64,000 bases of DNA, taken from NCBI RefSeq assembly GCF_016086655.4, contig NC_052134.2, positions 11,098,001-11,162,000 of the forward strand. The letters run 5' to 3'. Position 1 is the stretch's first letter; each line of letters opens with the position of its first letter. A program made the position numbers and the translations under genes. Source of the DNA: Lepeophtheirus salmonis. Lineage: Eukaryota > Arthropoda > Copepoda > Siphonostomatoida > Caligidae. Under the pieces are notes generated by a model. That model saw only the letters and a program-made list of their open reading frames with translations, had not been told where the DNA came from and made no database searches. Of this stretch, positions 22,750 through 34,344 are shown piece by piece.

Positions 22750-24120
22750 TAAACGGTTTCTATATTTTAGCATGCCCAAAATAAACATGATTTTCAACAC
22801 TATGTACTTACGATGATGTGGATAACATCTTTTTTTAATTTTTTTCTTTCAAAATTGATATTTCTAGCTTTAATCATGGGATTTCATCAAAAAATAAGAC
22901 ATGCCTCAAAAATTTATAATCTTTTAATTTCTTGGTATTTTTGTAGACAAACTCTTTTTATCTGACCTAAATTTAAATATAAAAATATGTTTACAAAATT
23001 TGAGAATTACATATTAATTTTTTACTTAAAAAAATCATTTTATTATATAAAATTCCTCTCAAATTTTATTTAACTTGGAAAACCATTTTTTTAACTTTTT
23101 TTTGAGGTATACAGTATTTGTATATTACTGACTACTATAAAAATATTCAAAGTGTATATGTACATATTTTGAGACATGGACATCAATTTTTATAAAATAA
23201 AAATTATCATTTCAGTAGAAGGAGTTATTCATATATGTAAATTTTTTTTGAGTATTGGCCCTCAATGGATTAAAAATTCTTTAAAATCTCTATGAAAAGT
23301 ATTAATACTGTATAATATATACTAAGCTACGCAGAAAAGGTTTAAAGGATTATAATCGAAGATTTGTGTACGTACTCAATATTTTTAAGCTTCGATTTTA
23401 TTTTGCAGGACGTTCTGACAAAAAACATACAAAATTATAATTTTTTACAAGTTTAGTGTATTCATCAAAGAAATTGTTATTTAGGATTAATGAAAATATC
23501 CAAATAGATTTTTAGATAAAAAGAAATTAGTAATGATCTTCATGTCAAAAGTAGAACTTTTTTTAAAACTTGTAATAAAGGTTATATTCTGGAATCAAAG
23601 ACTTCGATACGTATTCTTTAAGTGTGCCCACATCGTTAAACCTAGGATGCTGAAATGTTGCATGGGTGCCTCTATGGAACCTAGCTAGGCTAAAACGGGG
23701 ATGTTTTTTTTTTTGGGGGAGGTGTGTCAAATAGGGGGCTTATGCTATACACAAACTGTTATTTGGAGTTTAAAGAGACCAAAGTTAGAGTTTTAAATCA
23801 AAAAGTGTCTGGTGTCTCAAAAAACAAAGAAAAAAACTAAAGAAATAACTAAATTTTTCAAACTCAAAAAGTTAGGGGCAAAAAAAGTAATCCGTGAAAA
23901 TTGCAACTTTTTTTTTCAGGTGCAAAAAAATTAATTTCCAATGAATTTTGGATTCGTAAAAAAAAAGTTAGTAGAAATTTGTCTCAAGATTTGTTTGCAT
24001 ATAAATTTGAGAAAAAAAATTTGATGCTTAACAGAAATATCAGTCATTTTCTGAATAAGTTTTCATTTTTTTTTTACTATTTTTTTTTCGTCAAATGCCA
24101 ATTTTTAATAGGAAGAAGAA
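22750..24120. other. AT-rich gene-free stretch
   Basis: No assignable coding. A slightly GC-richer patch near 23620-23720 looks like a repeat end but has no second copy in the window. The frame at 23901-24167 is low-complexity Lys/Phe sequence. Confidence 0.4.
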
Positions 24121-24304
24121 ATGGAACGATGATTTTTATAAATAAAGTTTTAGACTCTACCTATTAAATAAAGTATTTTTAATGGAACAAAACGATGATT
24201 TTTATAAATAAAATTTTAGACTCTATTAATTAAATAGAGTATTTTTAATGGCACAAAAAAATGCTTTAAAATTTAGACTCTATCTAATAAATACAGTATT
24301 TTTA
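24121..24304. repeat. tandem repeat, three units of 57-66 bp
   Basis: Units at 24121-24181, 24182-24247 and 24248-24304 each start ATGG(A/C)AC and contain TTTAGACTCTA...TTAAATA and end AGTATTTTTA. The first two also share CGATGATTTTTATAAATAAA. The third is shorter and more diverged. Confidence 0.9.
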
Positions 24305-24309
24305 ATTTC

Positions 24310-26430
24310 TAAAACATTGTCTAAAATAATTTTTGTAATATTTGCAATATCTGAACTATGTATGGCGCTTTCTTTTTTCAAAACATTATTCTCTATAATT
24401 TTTTGGTTTTTGCAAGTACGAAAAAAATATTAGTAGATTTGTGTTTTTTTACGATTCTAGTAAATTCAAAACTATTTTTTTGCAAAATTAGTGCAAAACA
24501 GTTTTATTCGATTTTCGTTGTAGATTTCGTTTAGTAATTTTTTTTACAAAAATAAAAAGTGGATTTCTCATATAATTTTTTTTATTCACATTTTGATAGG
24601 TTATTAGAAGTTTATAATGCTGGTTAAAATAATTCATAATTTATTTTTTAATGTTTGTCCTTATCAAAGGTGTCCAAAAGTTAAGAAGAAATAATAATAC
24701 CCTATTTAACTAACACTTATAATTTTTAGAAAAAAATAATAATTCTAAAGTGGATAATTCATGGAATTTGGGTTAATGGTGTGACTTATAAAATCCTTAC
24801 TTTTTTTTCTATTTTGTAAAAAAAAAAAATCATCGAAGATATCATTTTATATGAAAATAGACAAATTAATGTACAAAAACACTATTTATATTAAATTATG
24901 ATTGTTATAAATCAAACCATTGTTCCTAACTCTATAAATTTTTCACTCATTATTTTCCATTTAATTATATAGGGTTTACCCCAATATGGATCCAAAAAAT
25001 TAGTAATTGTTTTGTTCCTTGTGTCATAGCAAAAATCAAAATTAATACAAGTTTTGTTAAACTTACTAATAGCTTTACAATGATGTATTATACTTGCTTA
25101 TCATTTCTTTGGTTTAAAAGATATTGCTAATCCAAAATTCAATCAAAAGCCAATTATTGCATCTTTAAGTCTTCCAAACTCAAATATGAATGGAGTTAAA
25201 GATCCAAAATTTCATTTCTGAGCTAGTTTACTGTTAATAATATCACATATTAATTTTTAGTCAAATCTGTGTCCTCGTGAAAATTTCTCATATTATTTAT
25301 ATATAGAATTCATTTGAAGATGAACATTTTAGAGGAAACATATTATACTAAATTTTGGAAATATGGTATCATTTATAGTAGTCCTAATCAGAATTGAATC
25401 ATTGGACAATCCCTCTGGGTTCTGAGGTATTCAAGATGAGGAAATTAGTATTTTGATAATTTTTTGAATAATCATGTAATACATGGAAAGAACAGTCCCG
25501 GACTTCACACTTAGATCGTGCTATTTTATTTTAAATCACTTCAGTTTTAGTTTTTACCAATTAATGTGCTAAAACTATTACGGGGACTCCATTTTATATA
25601 GCAAATAAAATAGTAATAATAATTTAAAAAATTCTAATTTTAAACAAAAAAAAAACAAATACAATTTTTCTTTGTTAATCCCATGTATTATCGTAAACTA
25701 AAGCTATGATATGCAAGTATTAAAATTCATCATTAAAAAAATTATTAGATAGTCAAATAAAACTTGATACAAAATTGAATAAAACCATATTTTCTTTCTT
25801 TACTATTTAACTGCACTGTACATGAGTTTTTTACATCCTCAAGGTTATTTCTACGCAATGCAGTAAATATCTTTTGTCAGTTATCTCAACGTCAACTTAA
25901 TTACTACACCCATGAAAAGTGAAAGCTCACAAACTTATTGCAGTCATTTATTTGAAGTGAATATATTTGCTATTTGCCAAAATCCCAATTGTTTTTTTTT
26001 CTCTTATCATGACATTACTTCATATTTTAGGCATCCTTTTTAAGTCTATTCAATTTCATTTTTACAAAGAATTCTGAGGTAAAGAGTCAATTTGCATATG
26101 TATCTGAAAGATATATATAATTATTTTAATTTAAAACTACCCTAATATAAAAAACATCCATAAAACTACAGTAAAGTACATAAACAAATCACAAATATCC
26201 ATATAATAAAAATTACAATAAAACAATAATAGAAATTACAATAAAACTAATAAAAAAAACCAATAAAATAATATGAAAAACAGTTTTAGATGGAAGATAA
26301 ATGAATGAATTAGTTTGAATTGTAAGGCTCTTTTAGCGAAAAGGATGACCATTACAAATCTCTTCAAGAGGTTCACTTTTGAGTTTTGATGAGTTCGTTA
26401 GCATTTTGGTCATGTTACAAAAATCTGACA
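24310..26430. other. AT-rich gene-free stretch
   Basis: No recognisable features. Around 24960-25210 both strands have a weak coding look (plus: ANPKFNQKPIIASLSLP; minus: FIFEFGRLKDAIIGF), but no family was recognised. Confidence 0.4.
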
Positions 26431-26437
26431 ATCTAAG

Positions 26438-27282
26438 TTGTAACCCTGAACATTTGAATAATAATTTGGAGTAGATCAGCTTAGCTATCTTGACTTTTAA
26501 TTAGATCAGCTACAAGCAGCTGTGAAGAAAGAGGTGGGAAATAAATCATAACTTTGACGAGAATGACAACGATGTCGATTCTCAATTCTACTCTGGATTG
26601 TAACAAGGACTTATAATTATAACTCTGCAGCAAATCCTCAGGATTACTCTCCATCTTTTTGAGCTCAAAAATTCAATTGGTTGAACACCATAGTTAAAAA
26701 GTAAAGAGCTCCTGTTCAAAGGCTTTAATGTTCCAACAATTTTAGTATTTTGAATACCTTACTTAGGTCAAGCATATAAAATGATTGACTAAACAAATCC
26801 AAATATCAAAAAAATTAAGAAAACACATTAAAAAAAAAAATACATAATACAAAAAAATGTTTAAAAAGAAAACGGGTCAAAAGAGAAAAAAAAAAAACAT
26901 AAAGAAAAATGTCGAAAAAATAAGTGAAGGAGACTTGATAGGCCTTCTGTCTTAGCTTTAAGGCAAGGGTGGAGGCCCATGAGATTTTAAGATTGAATTA
27001 TTTATACAAAGTAAAGCTTTTAAATTTTTAAACCAAACCATTTTGTTTTTTGGGACAAATCTCATGATTTTTGTGCTCATAAAAGATGAGATTTTCTGAG
27101 GATTTGTTACAGGGTTATAATTATAAGTCCGTGTAAGAATCCTGAGTAGAATTGAGAATCGTGATCGGTGTCATTCTTGGCAAGGTTCTTATTTATTTAT
27201 TTCATCCTTCCTCACAGCTGCTCGAAGCTGATATAAGCTGCTTTACTCCAAATTATTATTCAAATGATCAGGGTTACAAGGT
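26438..27282. mobile_element. inverted pair of repeat R copies (b minus, c plus) around a 409-bp spacer
   Basis: 26438-26665 and 27075-27282 are near-identical inverted copies of repeat R. For example, each arm carries TTCTCAATTCTACTC or its complement, ACTTATAATTATAAC or its complement, and CATTTGAATAATAATTTGGA or its complement. The tips carry GTTGTAACCCTGA versus TCAGGGTTACAAG. The spacer is AT-rich and noncoding. The structure could be a foldback-type nonautonomous element or two independent insertions in opposite directions. Confidence 0.7.
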
Positions 27283-27400
27283 AGATACTTAGTAGTACTT
27301 TTTTTTCAAACAAAATAATAATTGAATTTTTTTTTCAAATTTTTTATTTTTTGTAAACAGCTATAGATTTGGAATTTTTTCTGTAATACATTACATTTTT

Positions 27401-27640
27401 TGGGAATAATTGTTGGTTTTTGAAATTTATTTTAAAAATATTGATTTTTTGTTGGGTTTTTTAAACTTATTTTAAAAATATTGATTTTTTGTTGGGTTTT
27501 TTAAATTTATTTTTAAAAAAAATTGCTTTTTTGTAGGGTTTTTGAAATTGATTTTTAAAAAGAATTGATTTTTTGTAGGGTTTTTGATTATTTTTTTTAT
27601 GAAAAATTTAATTTTTTGTGAATAGCCATTTTCAATTTTT
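27401..27640. repeat. tandem repeat, ~40-bp unit, about five degenerate copies
   Basis: Successive units near 27441, 27481, 27521 and 27563, plus partial copies at both ends, share TTGATTTTTTGTTGGGTTTT (later TAGGGTTTT) followed by a T/A-rich tail. The first two full units are nearly identical. Confidence 0.85.
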
Positions 27641-28039
27641 ATTCAAAATATTTAACTTTTTGTCGATAATTTATAGGATAAAATTACATATTTTAATTTT
27701 TTTTCAAAAAAAATTTAATTTAAAACATATTTTTTTAATTTCCGAAAACCATCCTGTCCTGTTAATGTAATTCTGTGGAAGATCCTCATTGCAAAATGAT
27801 ACTTTTTAACTATTATATAATGTATATATGATTTTTTTTAAATTTGACTTTTATTAAAATGTAATACAATAATATAATGATTAAAATAATAATAAATACA
27901 TCAAGAGGGATTGCGATAAGATTAATCATGAATAAACGTATAGTTTAAAATTAACTCCCTAGATCAAAGCCCAACCCTTCAATATTAATATCTTATGTTT
28001 TTTATAGACTATTTAAAATTATTACTATTATAAAATTCT

Positions 28040-30020
28040 TTGGGAGGCAGCCCAGGAAGGAGATATGTCAAATAGAAGAGAATTAGATAAATCTCTTCCC
28101 ATTACAATGTATTCAAAGATTTTATTATTAGAAATGACAGAACGCCATTCTTTTTCTTAATTACAGTACAAATCAATTTTTTTTAGAGTATGAATATAAC
28201 TTCGGTGAAATAACTTCTGTAATCACCCTTCTTTAGATTCAATCTCCCAATTGGCTAATCTTGGCAACGCAGTAGCTAAATAAAGCACTGAAGGAACCGA
28301 CTTTACGTCGAACAAGTCGACTCGCGTCTGCTAGTTCAATATCCTCCATTCAGCTATCCTAAGTTTGGTAAACGTTTCTAAATAGTTTTTATTTGAAACA
28401 AACTCTCCATGTCTTTCCCAAACAATTCTAAGAACCTTAATTTTATCCTTAACCGAGCAACCCTGAATTTCAGAATCCTTCCTAGGAGTCCACTCCCCCA
28501 ATGGAAGGAATTCTGTTTTCTTTTTATTCAATTCCAAGCCTGAGAATTTCTTCTACTTTGAGAAGAACGAAAGTAAAATTTCAATCCTCTTCTTCAACTG
28601 CAATTCCGAATTCCCTTCCACATGAATAGTTATATCATCAGCATATATGTCTAAAAGATATTTTTTCTTGCCAAAATTAACTCCAAATCCAGAGTAATTG
28701 CATTTACTATCCTGAGCAATTTCCTCAATAGCAGCAATAAAAAGAAGGGGAGACACCGGGCATCCCTGTGTGCAGCTCGTTTAAAATATTAAATAGTTGG
28801 TATACGAATGGCCATCGGAAATTTTTTGAACGAATTGTATCAAAATTGGATTTTTTTTTTTTTTTTTTTGGAATTGTTCCATTATTATTTACATGTAATA
28901 AAAGTTCATCTAGCAAATAATGATATTTCATTAAGGAAATTAGAGCATTTCATTATGAGACTATGAGGTACAATTTCATTATTTAGTAAGTTGAAAAAAA
29001 TTGACTGTTCTTTTGAAAAAAATCTTACTTACAAGATCATAGGTCAATGTTTTGTATGTAGGAGCGAGCTTGTACTTCATATTAAAAAAGAGAATAAATT
29101 AAGTATGAGTTGTTATATCAAGTAAAAAATAGTTAATGTGACTTTAGATTAGATGTAGCATGGAGAGTATGTAGGTAAAGCTCAGCCAAATGGCGCTCTA
29201 AAGACTAAAGTACTGTCTTGGCTTATTACATGATCTAAGTTTTTTCTTTCCAGCTGTTATTATTATTTTTGAGGAGATAACATCTAAGGATTGTGTTACC
29301 ACGTGTAAGTGTGCTCTTCAAAACAGAGGATTTTGTATGAATTCTACGATTTATGCAATGTTTGCCATGAGTTGACTCCTAATTACTGCGGGCAATTCCA
29401 GGTACTATCGCTATTAAATAATAAAACATTCCAATCATAAACATAATAAATATACACATTTTTTGAATAGAACAAAATGGAGGTAAACATAATTAGAAAT
29501 ATAATTGGAATCAAAGTTTCTCTATAACTACCACCAGAGAGCAACTGACTAGGAATTAAAGCAAGAATCTTGGTCAACAGCTGATTCAAGTATTTCAATA
29601 CTCCAGATGGCATGACTTCCAATTCCTAACATAAGGGGTCTCTTAATTACTGTAGTGGCATATAGACACCCTGGACGATAGAAAATATGTTTTTACGAAA
29701 AGCATGATGATGCAATAAGGAGGTGTCGATGAGTCAATAATATTTCTTTCTCAGAAATAAAATAAGTGGAAGGAAGTCTCCCTTGTCTTTTTACACTGGG
29801 TAGCTCCAGACTTATTGGTATACAGAGAAAATGTGGCCAGTCTATAGGGTGGGGATTTTAAATCCGGAACAAATTTAGATATCTTGGCTAACCTGAGATC
29901 TATGCTTATGAAAGAATGATCATCGAATTTATTTAAAAAAACTGAATCCTTGAGTCGTTCTCCCAATACGAATGCCGTATGACCATTATTGTGTGTCCTT
30001 TTTTCTGGGAGCTTGTCCAA
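28040..30020 (-). mobile_element. LINE copy 3: endonuclease end through RT to thumb
   Basis: The longest stretch of this LINE family in the window. From right to left it holds the endonuclease C-terminus (DDHSFISIDLRLAKISKFV, then PDLKSPPYRLATF; about 29935-29815). The RT finger region follows (MPSGVLKYLNQLLTKIL, QLLSGGSYRETLIPIIF; about 29612-29480). Motif B is TSCTQGCPVSPLLFIAAIEE (near 28785-28730) and the catalytic box is intact as DIYADDITIHVEGNSELQLK (near 28655-28595). Next are KKKTEFLPLGEWTPRK (near 28525-28480) and a thumb segment SVPSVLYLATALPRLANWEI (near 28300-28240). A run of 19 T at 28851-28869 interrupts it between the fingers and motif B. This is the only copy here with an unmutated YADD. 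Frameshifts and stops still make it inactive. Confidence 0.85.
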
Positions 30021-30119
30021 AAGATATAAATAACTTTATAGATAATGATGTAAGAGTGATTAAATTCATGTTAACTGATTTTGTGTCATACTAGACTTTT
30101 AAATAGGTGCAGTTTGTCG

Positions 30120-30320
30120 AAATTGGGTAGTTAGAACACAGGACTTATTCTAGAAAAACCAACATTTTTAAGACCTTAATGTTTTAAGCAAAGGAAATTT
30201 GGCCTCTTTATTCTCCAGATCACAACCCCTGGAACTACTATGTATGATTGTCTTCCAGAGAATGTAACAAACGTACCTGTGGACTTAAGTGAGTATCACT
30301 CCCTTACGTTAACTATTTCT
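30120..30320 (+). pseudogene. mariner transposase relic F, third-Asp segment
   Basis: The plus strand reads AKEIWPLYSPDHNPWNYYV followed by a stop and LSSRECNKRTCGLK. This matches the mariner pattern FWPPSSPDLNPLDYYVWGVVERE and the residues after it. The catalytic third Asp (the D of LDYYV) is Asn here. Only this end survives. It lies between minus-strand LINE copy 3 and another minus-strand coding-like relic. Confidence 0.65.
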
Positions 30321-30349
30321 TGAATCTTCTTTTAGCAATAGCTCAAGGA

Positions 30350-30592
30350 TTAGGTAGCTCTAAATTCTTTATCAAACCAGGCTGGATAGCTTGATTGATC
30401 AAAGTAGACAAAAAATTGAAGAAAATAACTCTGACACAAGATAAAGTTATCGTCCTGAGGCTTGAACTGGTTAATTGAGGTAATGTTGCATTCTGTGAAA
30501 AACTCATTTCTAATCTTGAGCCTTCTGTTATAATTTATTAATTCGTCTGAGCCTAGAAGTGGGATAATCTTATTCATGATGGAAATCCACAA
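30350..30592 (-). pseudogene. unassigned coding-like relic, possibly a LINE C-terminal piece
   Basis: An open minus-strand frame of 80 codons with balanced composition (MNKIIPLLGSDELINYNRR, ITSINQFKPQDDNFILCQ, SSYPAWFDKEF). I do not recognise a domain. Its place beside LINE copy 3, in the same orientation, and the style of LLGSDELINYNRRLKIRN suggest the region after the RT of a LINE, but no second copy was found in the window to prove it. Confidence 0.3.
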
Positions 30593-31159
30593 AAAACTCG
30601 CTTTCTACCAGTAGGTACCTCACAGATTGAGGGTGTCTTGCAGTTTTTGAGGGCTTACACTTATATGGTTATAAAAATGGTAGTCTGTAGCGTTATTGAA
30701 AAATTTGGTTAAATAATATTTATTCTTGAGGACCAAATATATCTGTTTATCAGATATCTCCGATTCCAGTAAAAGTTTTAACAATATCAGCTTAAATAAA
30801 ATTGTTTATATGACAATAATGAAATTGTTTTTACTAAAGTATTACTAATTGTAATTCAATCAATTTTGTATACAAACAATTATTTGAAAGATATAGATAC
30901 ATGATAGCAACTACTTGAAAATTTAAAAAATATAACGTATGTTACAAGCTATATATTTGAGATATATTTATCTATCAAATTCACAACTTCTGACTAAAAG
31001 TTTTAATTATTTGATTGATTAAATTTTAGAATGATAACATTGATATCATTTCCTCCAAACAAATTCATTCATAATCTTATACAAGGATGTATCATGTATA
31101 ATTATGTATGATTATTTTTTATTTTCTTAACGAAATAATAAATGAACATAACAAAATGG

Positions 31160-31680
31160 GGTTCTTGTGGAGTTATAATTGTAAGTCTTTGTTAGACTTG
31201 GAATATAATTGAGGATACACATCGGAGTAATTCTGGAGTACATTCTTACTAGATACGGAGTGGAATGTTTGTTTTTCACCTTTGCCTCAAAGTTAATCAA
31301 TTAAAACGTCATGACTGCTAAGCTGCTCTCCTCCAATCCATTATTCAAACTGTCAGGGTTATCACGTTCATTTTTGTTTTTTTAAGTATAAAATTACAAG
31401 TCATATTTTATACTTGTAGTAATGTCTGACATTGCCAGAACTATTAGACGCATTTCATGCATACACATTTTGCTTTAACAATTTAGAAGATAACTCCCCA
31501 ACAAATCCTTGAAGACGTTTTATAAGATTAGCTAGAATCGGGTGTAACAAGGCAGAAAGAGAAATAGGGAATAAATAAGGTCATTAGCAAAAATTACTCC
31601 AATATCGATCCTTAATTCTACTCTGAGTCCAAAAAGGGCTTACATCTATAACTCTTCAACAAATAATCAAGGGGATTTTT
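31160..31680. mobile_element. inverted pair of repeat R copies (d plus, e minus) around a ~130-bp spacer
   Basis: 31160-31366 matches repeat R in plus orientation (GAGTTATAATTGTAAGTC ... GCTGCTCTCCTCC ... CTGTCAGGGTTA). 31497-31680 matches in minus orientation (reverse complement contains GAGTTATAGATGTAAG and AGAGTAGAATTAAGGATCG). The arms point opposite to those of the 26.4-27.3 kb pair, tail to tail rather than head to head. Confidence 0.6.
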
Positions 31681-31699
31681 GGCCTTTTATGAGTATACA

Positions 31700-33590
31700 C
31701 AAATGCCCAATTAGGTAATTGAATCTAGTAGGAAAGGGTGTTCGATACTCAAGAATGAAATAATTTTGACAATTGCTAAAGAAAAGCAAATTTATTCTTC
31801 ATATTATCAACTACTAAAAAACAGACCTCCTAAAAAAATACACACGATTTACATCACTATTCATGAGCACTTTCACACGTAGCTACTCACTCAATACTTA
31901 CACGTTCTCTCCTTTATAATAAAAGCTTGAGAAAAAAGTTTAATATGTTTTTAGTAGCCAGGGAATACTTTAGCTCGTTGCTAAACTGCAAATAAAGTAA
32001 AATTAATTTTTTTTAAATTTTATATTTAGTAATTCATTTTTTTTCTTTTTTAATATGTCTTGAATTTTACGTCTTTGAGATTAAATTCATTTAATACAGT
32101 ACTCTCTCTACATATATTAGCTCCTTTTTTATATACCGTATTTTATATGGTATACATAAGGTCACTATTTTTCATACATTCATACATATACCGGGGGACG
32201 GGGGTCCATTGAAAACTGAACACTTAACCAATTCAATAACTAATTAAGGTTGAGTGAATAAAAGTAATTCATATTTCAATATTTTAAAGCATAAGCAATT
32301 AGTTACAAAAAAAAAAATAATAATAAAAACTTGAGCTCTTTAGCTAACTAGGACGTGTCTGTCCATATCAATAGGATCGGTCCCATAAGTCCAAAAGAAA
32401 CCAATTTTAAAACTGGCTGTCCCTGAGGACCAACCTTTTCTAATAATGTGGATGGTTTATTAACCCAAATAAGATATATCCTATTATGTATGTGTAAATA
32501 TCATTGTTCATATCTTGTAAAAAAAATTATTTTTCATTATAATACAATATATACAATCAGAACATATTATAATTTTAATGAGTTATATAATTTATTATAT
32601 GATAAAACGAATAATTAAAACCAAGGAAAACCACCCTCAATGACGTTACGAGGGATCAGTTTTACCTTTTTTAAGGAACAGCAAGTGGGATTGGACGGAA
32701 TGGGAACGGATTTGAGGACCAACACAACACTACCAAGCATAGCCGATACTCCTTCCAGTATAATAATGAGAAGAAAGTTCTGTAGTTGCATTTTTTGAAT
32801 AAATACTTTCACAATCTATTTGCATCAAAATGCAATAGCCATGATTAATGATAATTTATGCAATGGTGTATAACTTAAAGTGATATCCTATTGGATATCA
32901 TCTTCCTATATATATTATATACATTGAGTACATATAGTGATTCTTCTTCTAACAGTATAAGCCTTGCAAAAAAATAAAATATGTGTAGTCTTCGATATAC
33001 ATATGGCTTACATAATATTGTAGATAGGTTTCTAAGTACAAAGTGAAGAAAAAAAAATATATTTATTGTCTTTTGGAATATGCGTTACTAACTTTTTGAA
33101 TAAATTTCATTGCTTAACCTGGAATATTTAAAAGTTTTTATTAAGGGTAAATTATTACTTGATATAAACAAACCCCAATAATTTGTATTTTTGCATGACA
33201 CCAAATTTAGCTCTGTAGCACTATTGTTCGTGGAGTTATTCGTGTGGAAAGGATTCCGTATACTTCAAATTATGGAAATTAACTGAATTTTTTTTTTTTT
33301 GTATATTTGAAATTGAAAAAAATAACTAAATATCTTAAATCCCACCAAAAAAAACTTTTGAGCAAAATTACAAGGTAATTTATTTAGTTTGTTACTGTGT
33401 ATACCTCATAAACCTAGTAATTATAATTGCATCCAAAATCATTCTTTAAAAAAAATATAAGAAAAAGGACCAGAATTTATTCAGAGTTAGCGAATAGTTT
33501 TCGGTGGCATTTTTGAGAATAATAATAATTAATACTCATTAGTAGAATTAGTATTTTTGAGCTATTTTTTGATCAAAATGAGTAACAAAA
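31700..33590. other. AT-rich stretch without firm genes
   Basis: Contains the candidate short frame at 32615-32812 (listed separately). A TACCGGGG-type sequence near 32190 resembles a mariner terminus but has no partner. The rest is AT-rich filler. Confidence 0.4.
32615..32812 (-). CDS. candidate small hydrophobic or secreted peptide (weak)
   Basis: A 65-codon minus-strand frame begins with two possible starts. From the second Met (MQLQNFLLIIILEGVSAMLG) the first 20 residues look like a signal peptide. A mature part follows with a Cys pair (IPSNPTCCSLKKVKLIPRN). Composition is more balanced than the surrounding chance frames, and a GT (AAAAAAG/GTAAAA) after CSLKK could be a splice donor. No homology is recognised and no flanking exon was found. 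It could equally be chance or transposon debris. Confidence 0.2.
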   Translation of the reverse strand: MKVFIQKMQLQNFLLIIILEGVSAMLGSVVLVLKSVPIPSNPTCCSLKKVKLIPRNVIEGGFPWF

Positions 33591-33599
33591 AGCAACTTC

Positions 33600-34340
33600 A
33601 CTATGGAAATCGAATTCGAGTTAATGAGATCAAAATTCGAAACATGAATAACCAGCATGGCTCATGGCATGTCTGGTAAAATTTTCCACGTCATAACAGA
33701 TCCTTTTTCTTGGCTCTGTTGCATTGCAGTTTGTCCTCGACGAAACATGAAGCTCACCAAGAGCCTGGTCCCTCATAAATGAATCCATCATTTGAAGGGA
33801 AACTTCACTTTCAGAGTCGGCACAACAGCTTCCTTCTTGCAGGCCCAAATGCAATCTTTCGACGACTGGGATGGTGAAATAGTTTAAAGGTAGACTATTC
33901 AGAGAAAATAACCCTTCTCCAGTCATTTATAGACCAATTTTTCCTCTCAAGACAAAAAATAAGTAGGTTTTTCTTCTGAATCTCCGTCAGTTTTGGCTGC
34001 ATTTCAGGCTTGTACGGCAAAACCTTCAGCGATTCCTTCATGTGCTTGCAAAAAGTATTGTGCGACATTGAACGCCCATTTAATGTCTATTTGGTCGTTA
34101 ATTTATTCAAGGATTGCCCTTTTTGTAAGACTGTTGGCGATTGTTAATTTTGCAACTTTCGAAAGTTTTTTCTTCCTTCCACGTTTTCCTTTTTCTTGAG
34201 GCTCTCCCCGGAAAGGTGAGAGTTCCACCACATTTGAATGGTTCAGACAGAAACATCAAGGTCTCAAGTGATCTCAATCTGCCTTTCCCCGGCCTCAAGT
34301 TGGCCTACGACCATGCTTCGTGTGCTTAAGGAGTGCTCCT
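33600..34340 (-). pseudogene. Tc1-like transposase relic
   Basis: On the minus strand in shifting frames: QLEAGERQIEIT then DLDVSV (first helix-turn-helix, near 34305-34255), SGESLKKKENVEGRK and KKLSKVAKLTIANSLTKRA (near 34205-34110), and ERKNWSINDW (near 33945-33915). The first catalytic region reads VIFSE-stop-STFKLF (family F-S-D-E-S), so the Asp codon is mutated and followed by a stop. Downstream FPSNDGFIYEGPGSW and YQTCHEPCWLFMFRI (near 33690-33615) parallel the later core. Order and spacing fit a Tc1-type DD34E transposase. The second Asp and Glu are not clearly recognisable. Confidence 0.75.
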
Positions 34341-34344
34341 TCAC

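Noticed and set aside
24960..25210. Coding-like segment considered as a nuclear mitochondrial insertion
   Set aside because: Translations with standard or mitochondrial code on either strand did not resemble any mitochondrial protein I know.
29383..29640. Minus frame with MPSGVLKYLNQLLTKIL and a hydrophobic stretch, first thought to be a host exon with a membrane anchor
   Set aside because: It lies between the endonuclease and RT blocks of LINE copy 3 in the same orientation, where RT finger residues belong, so it is part of the LINE.
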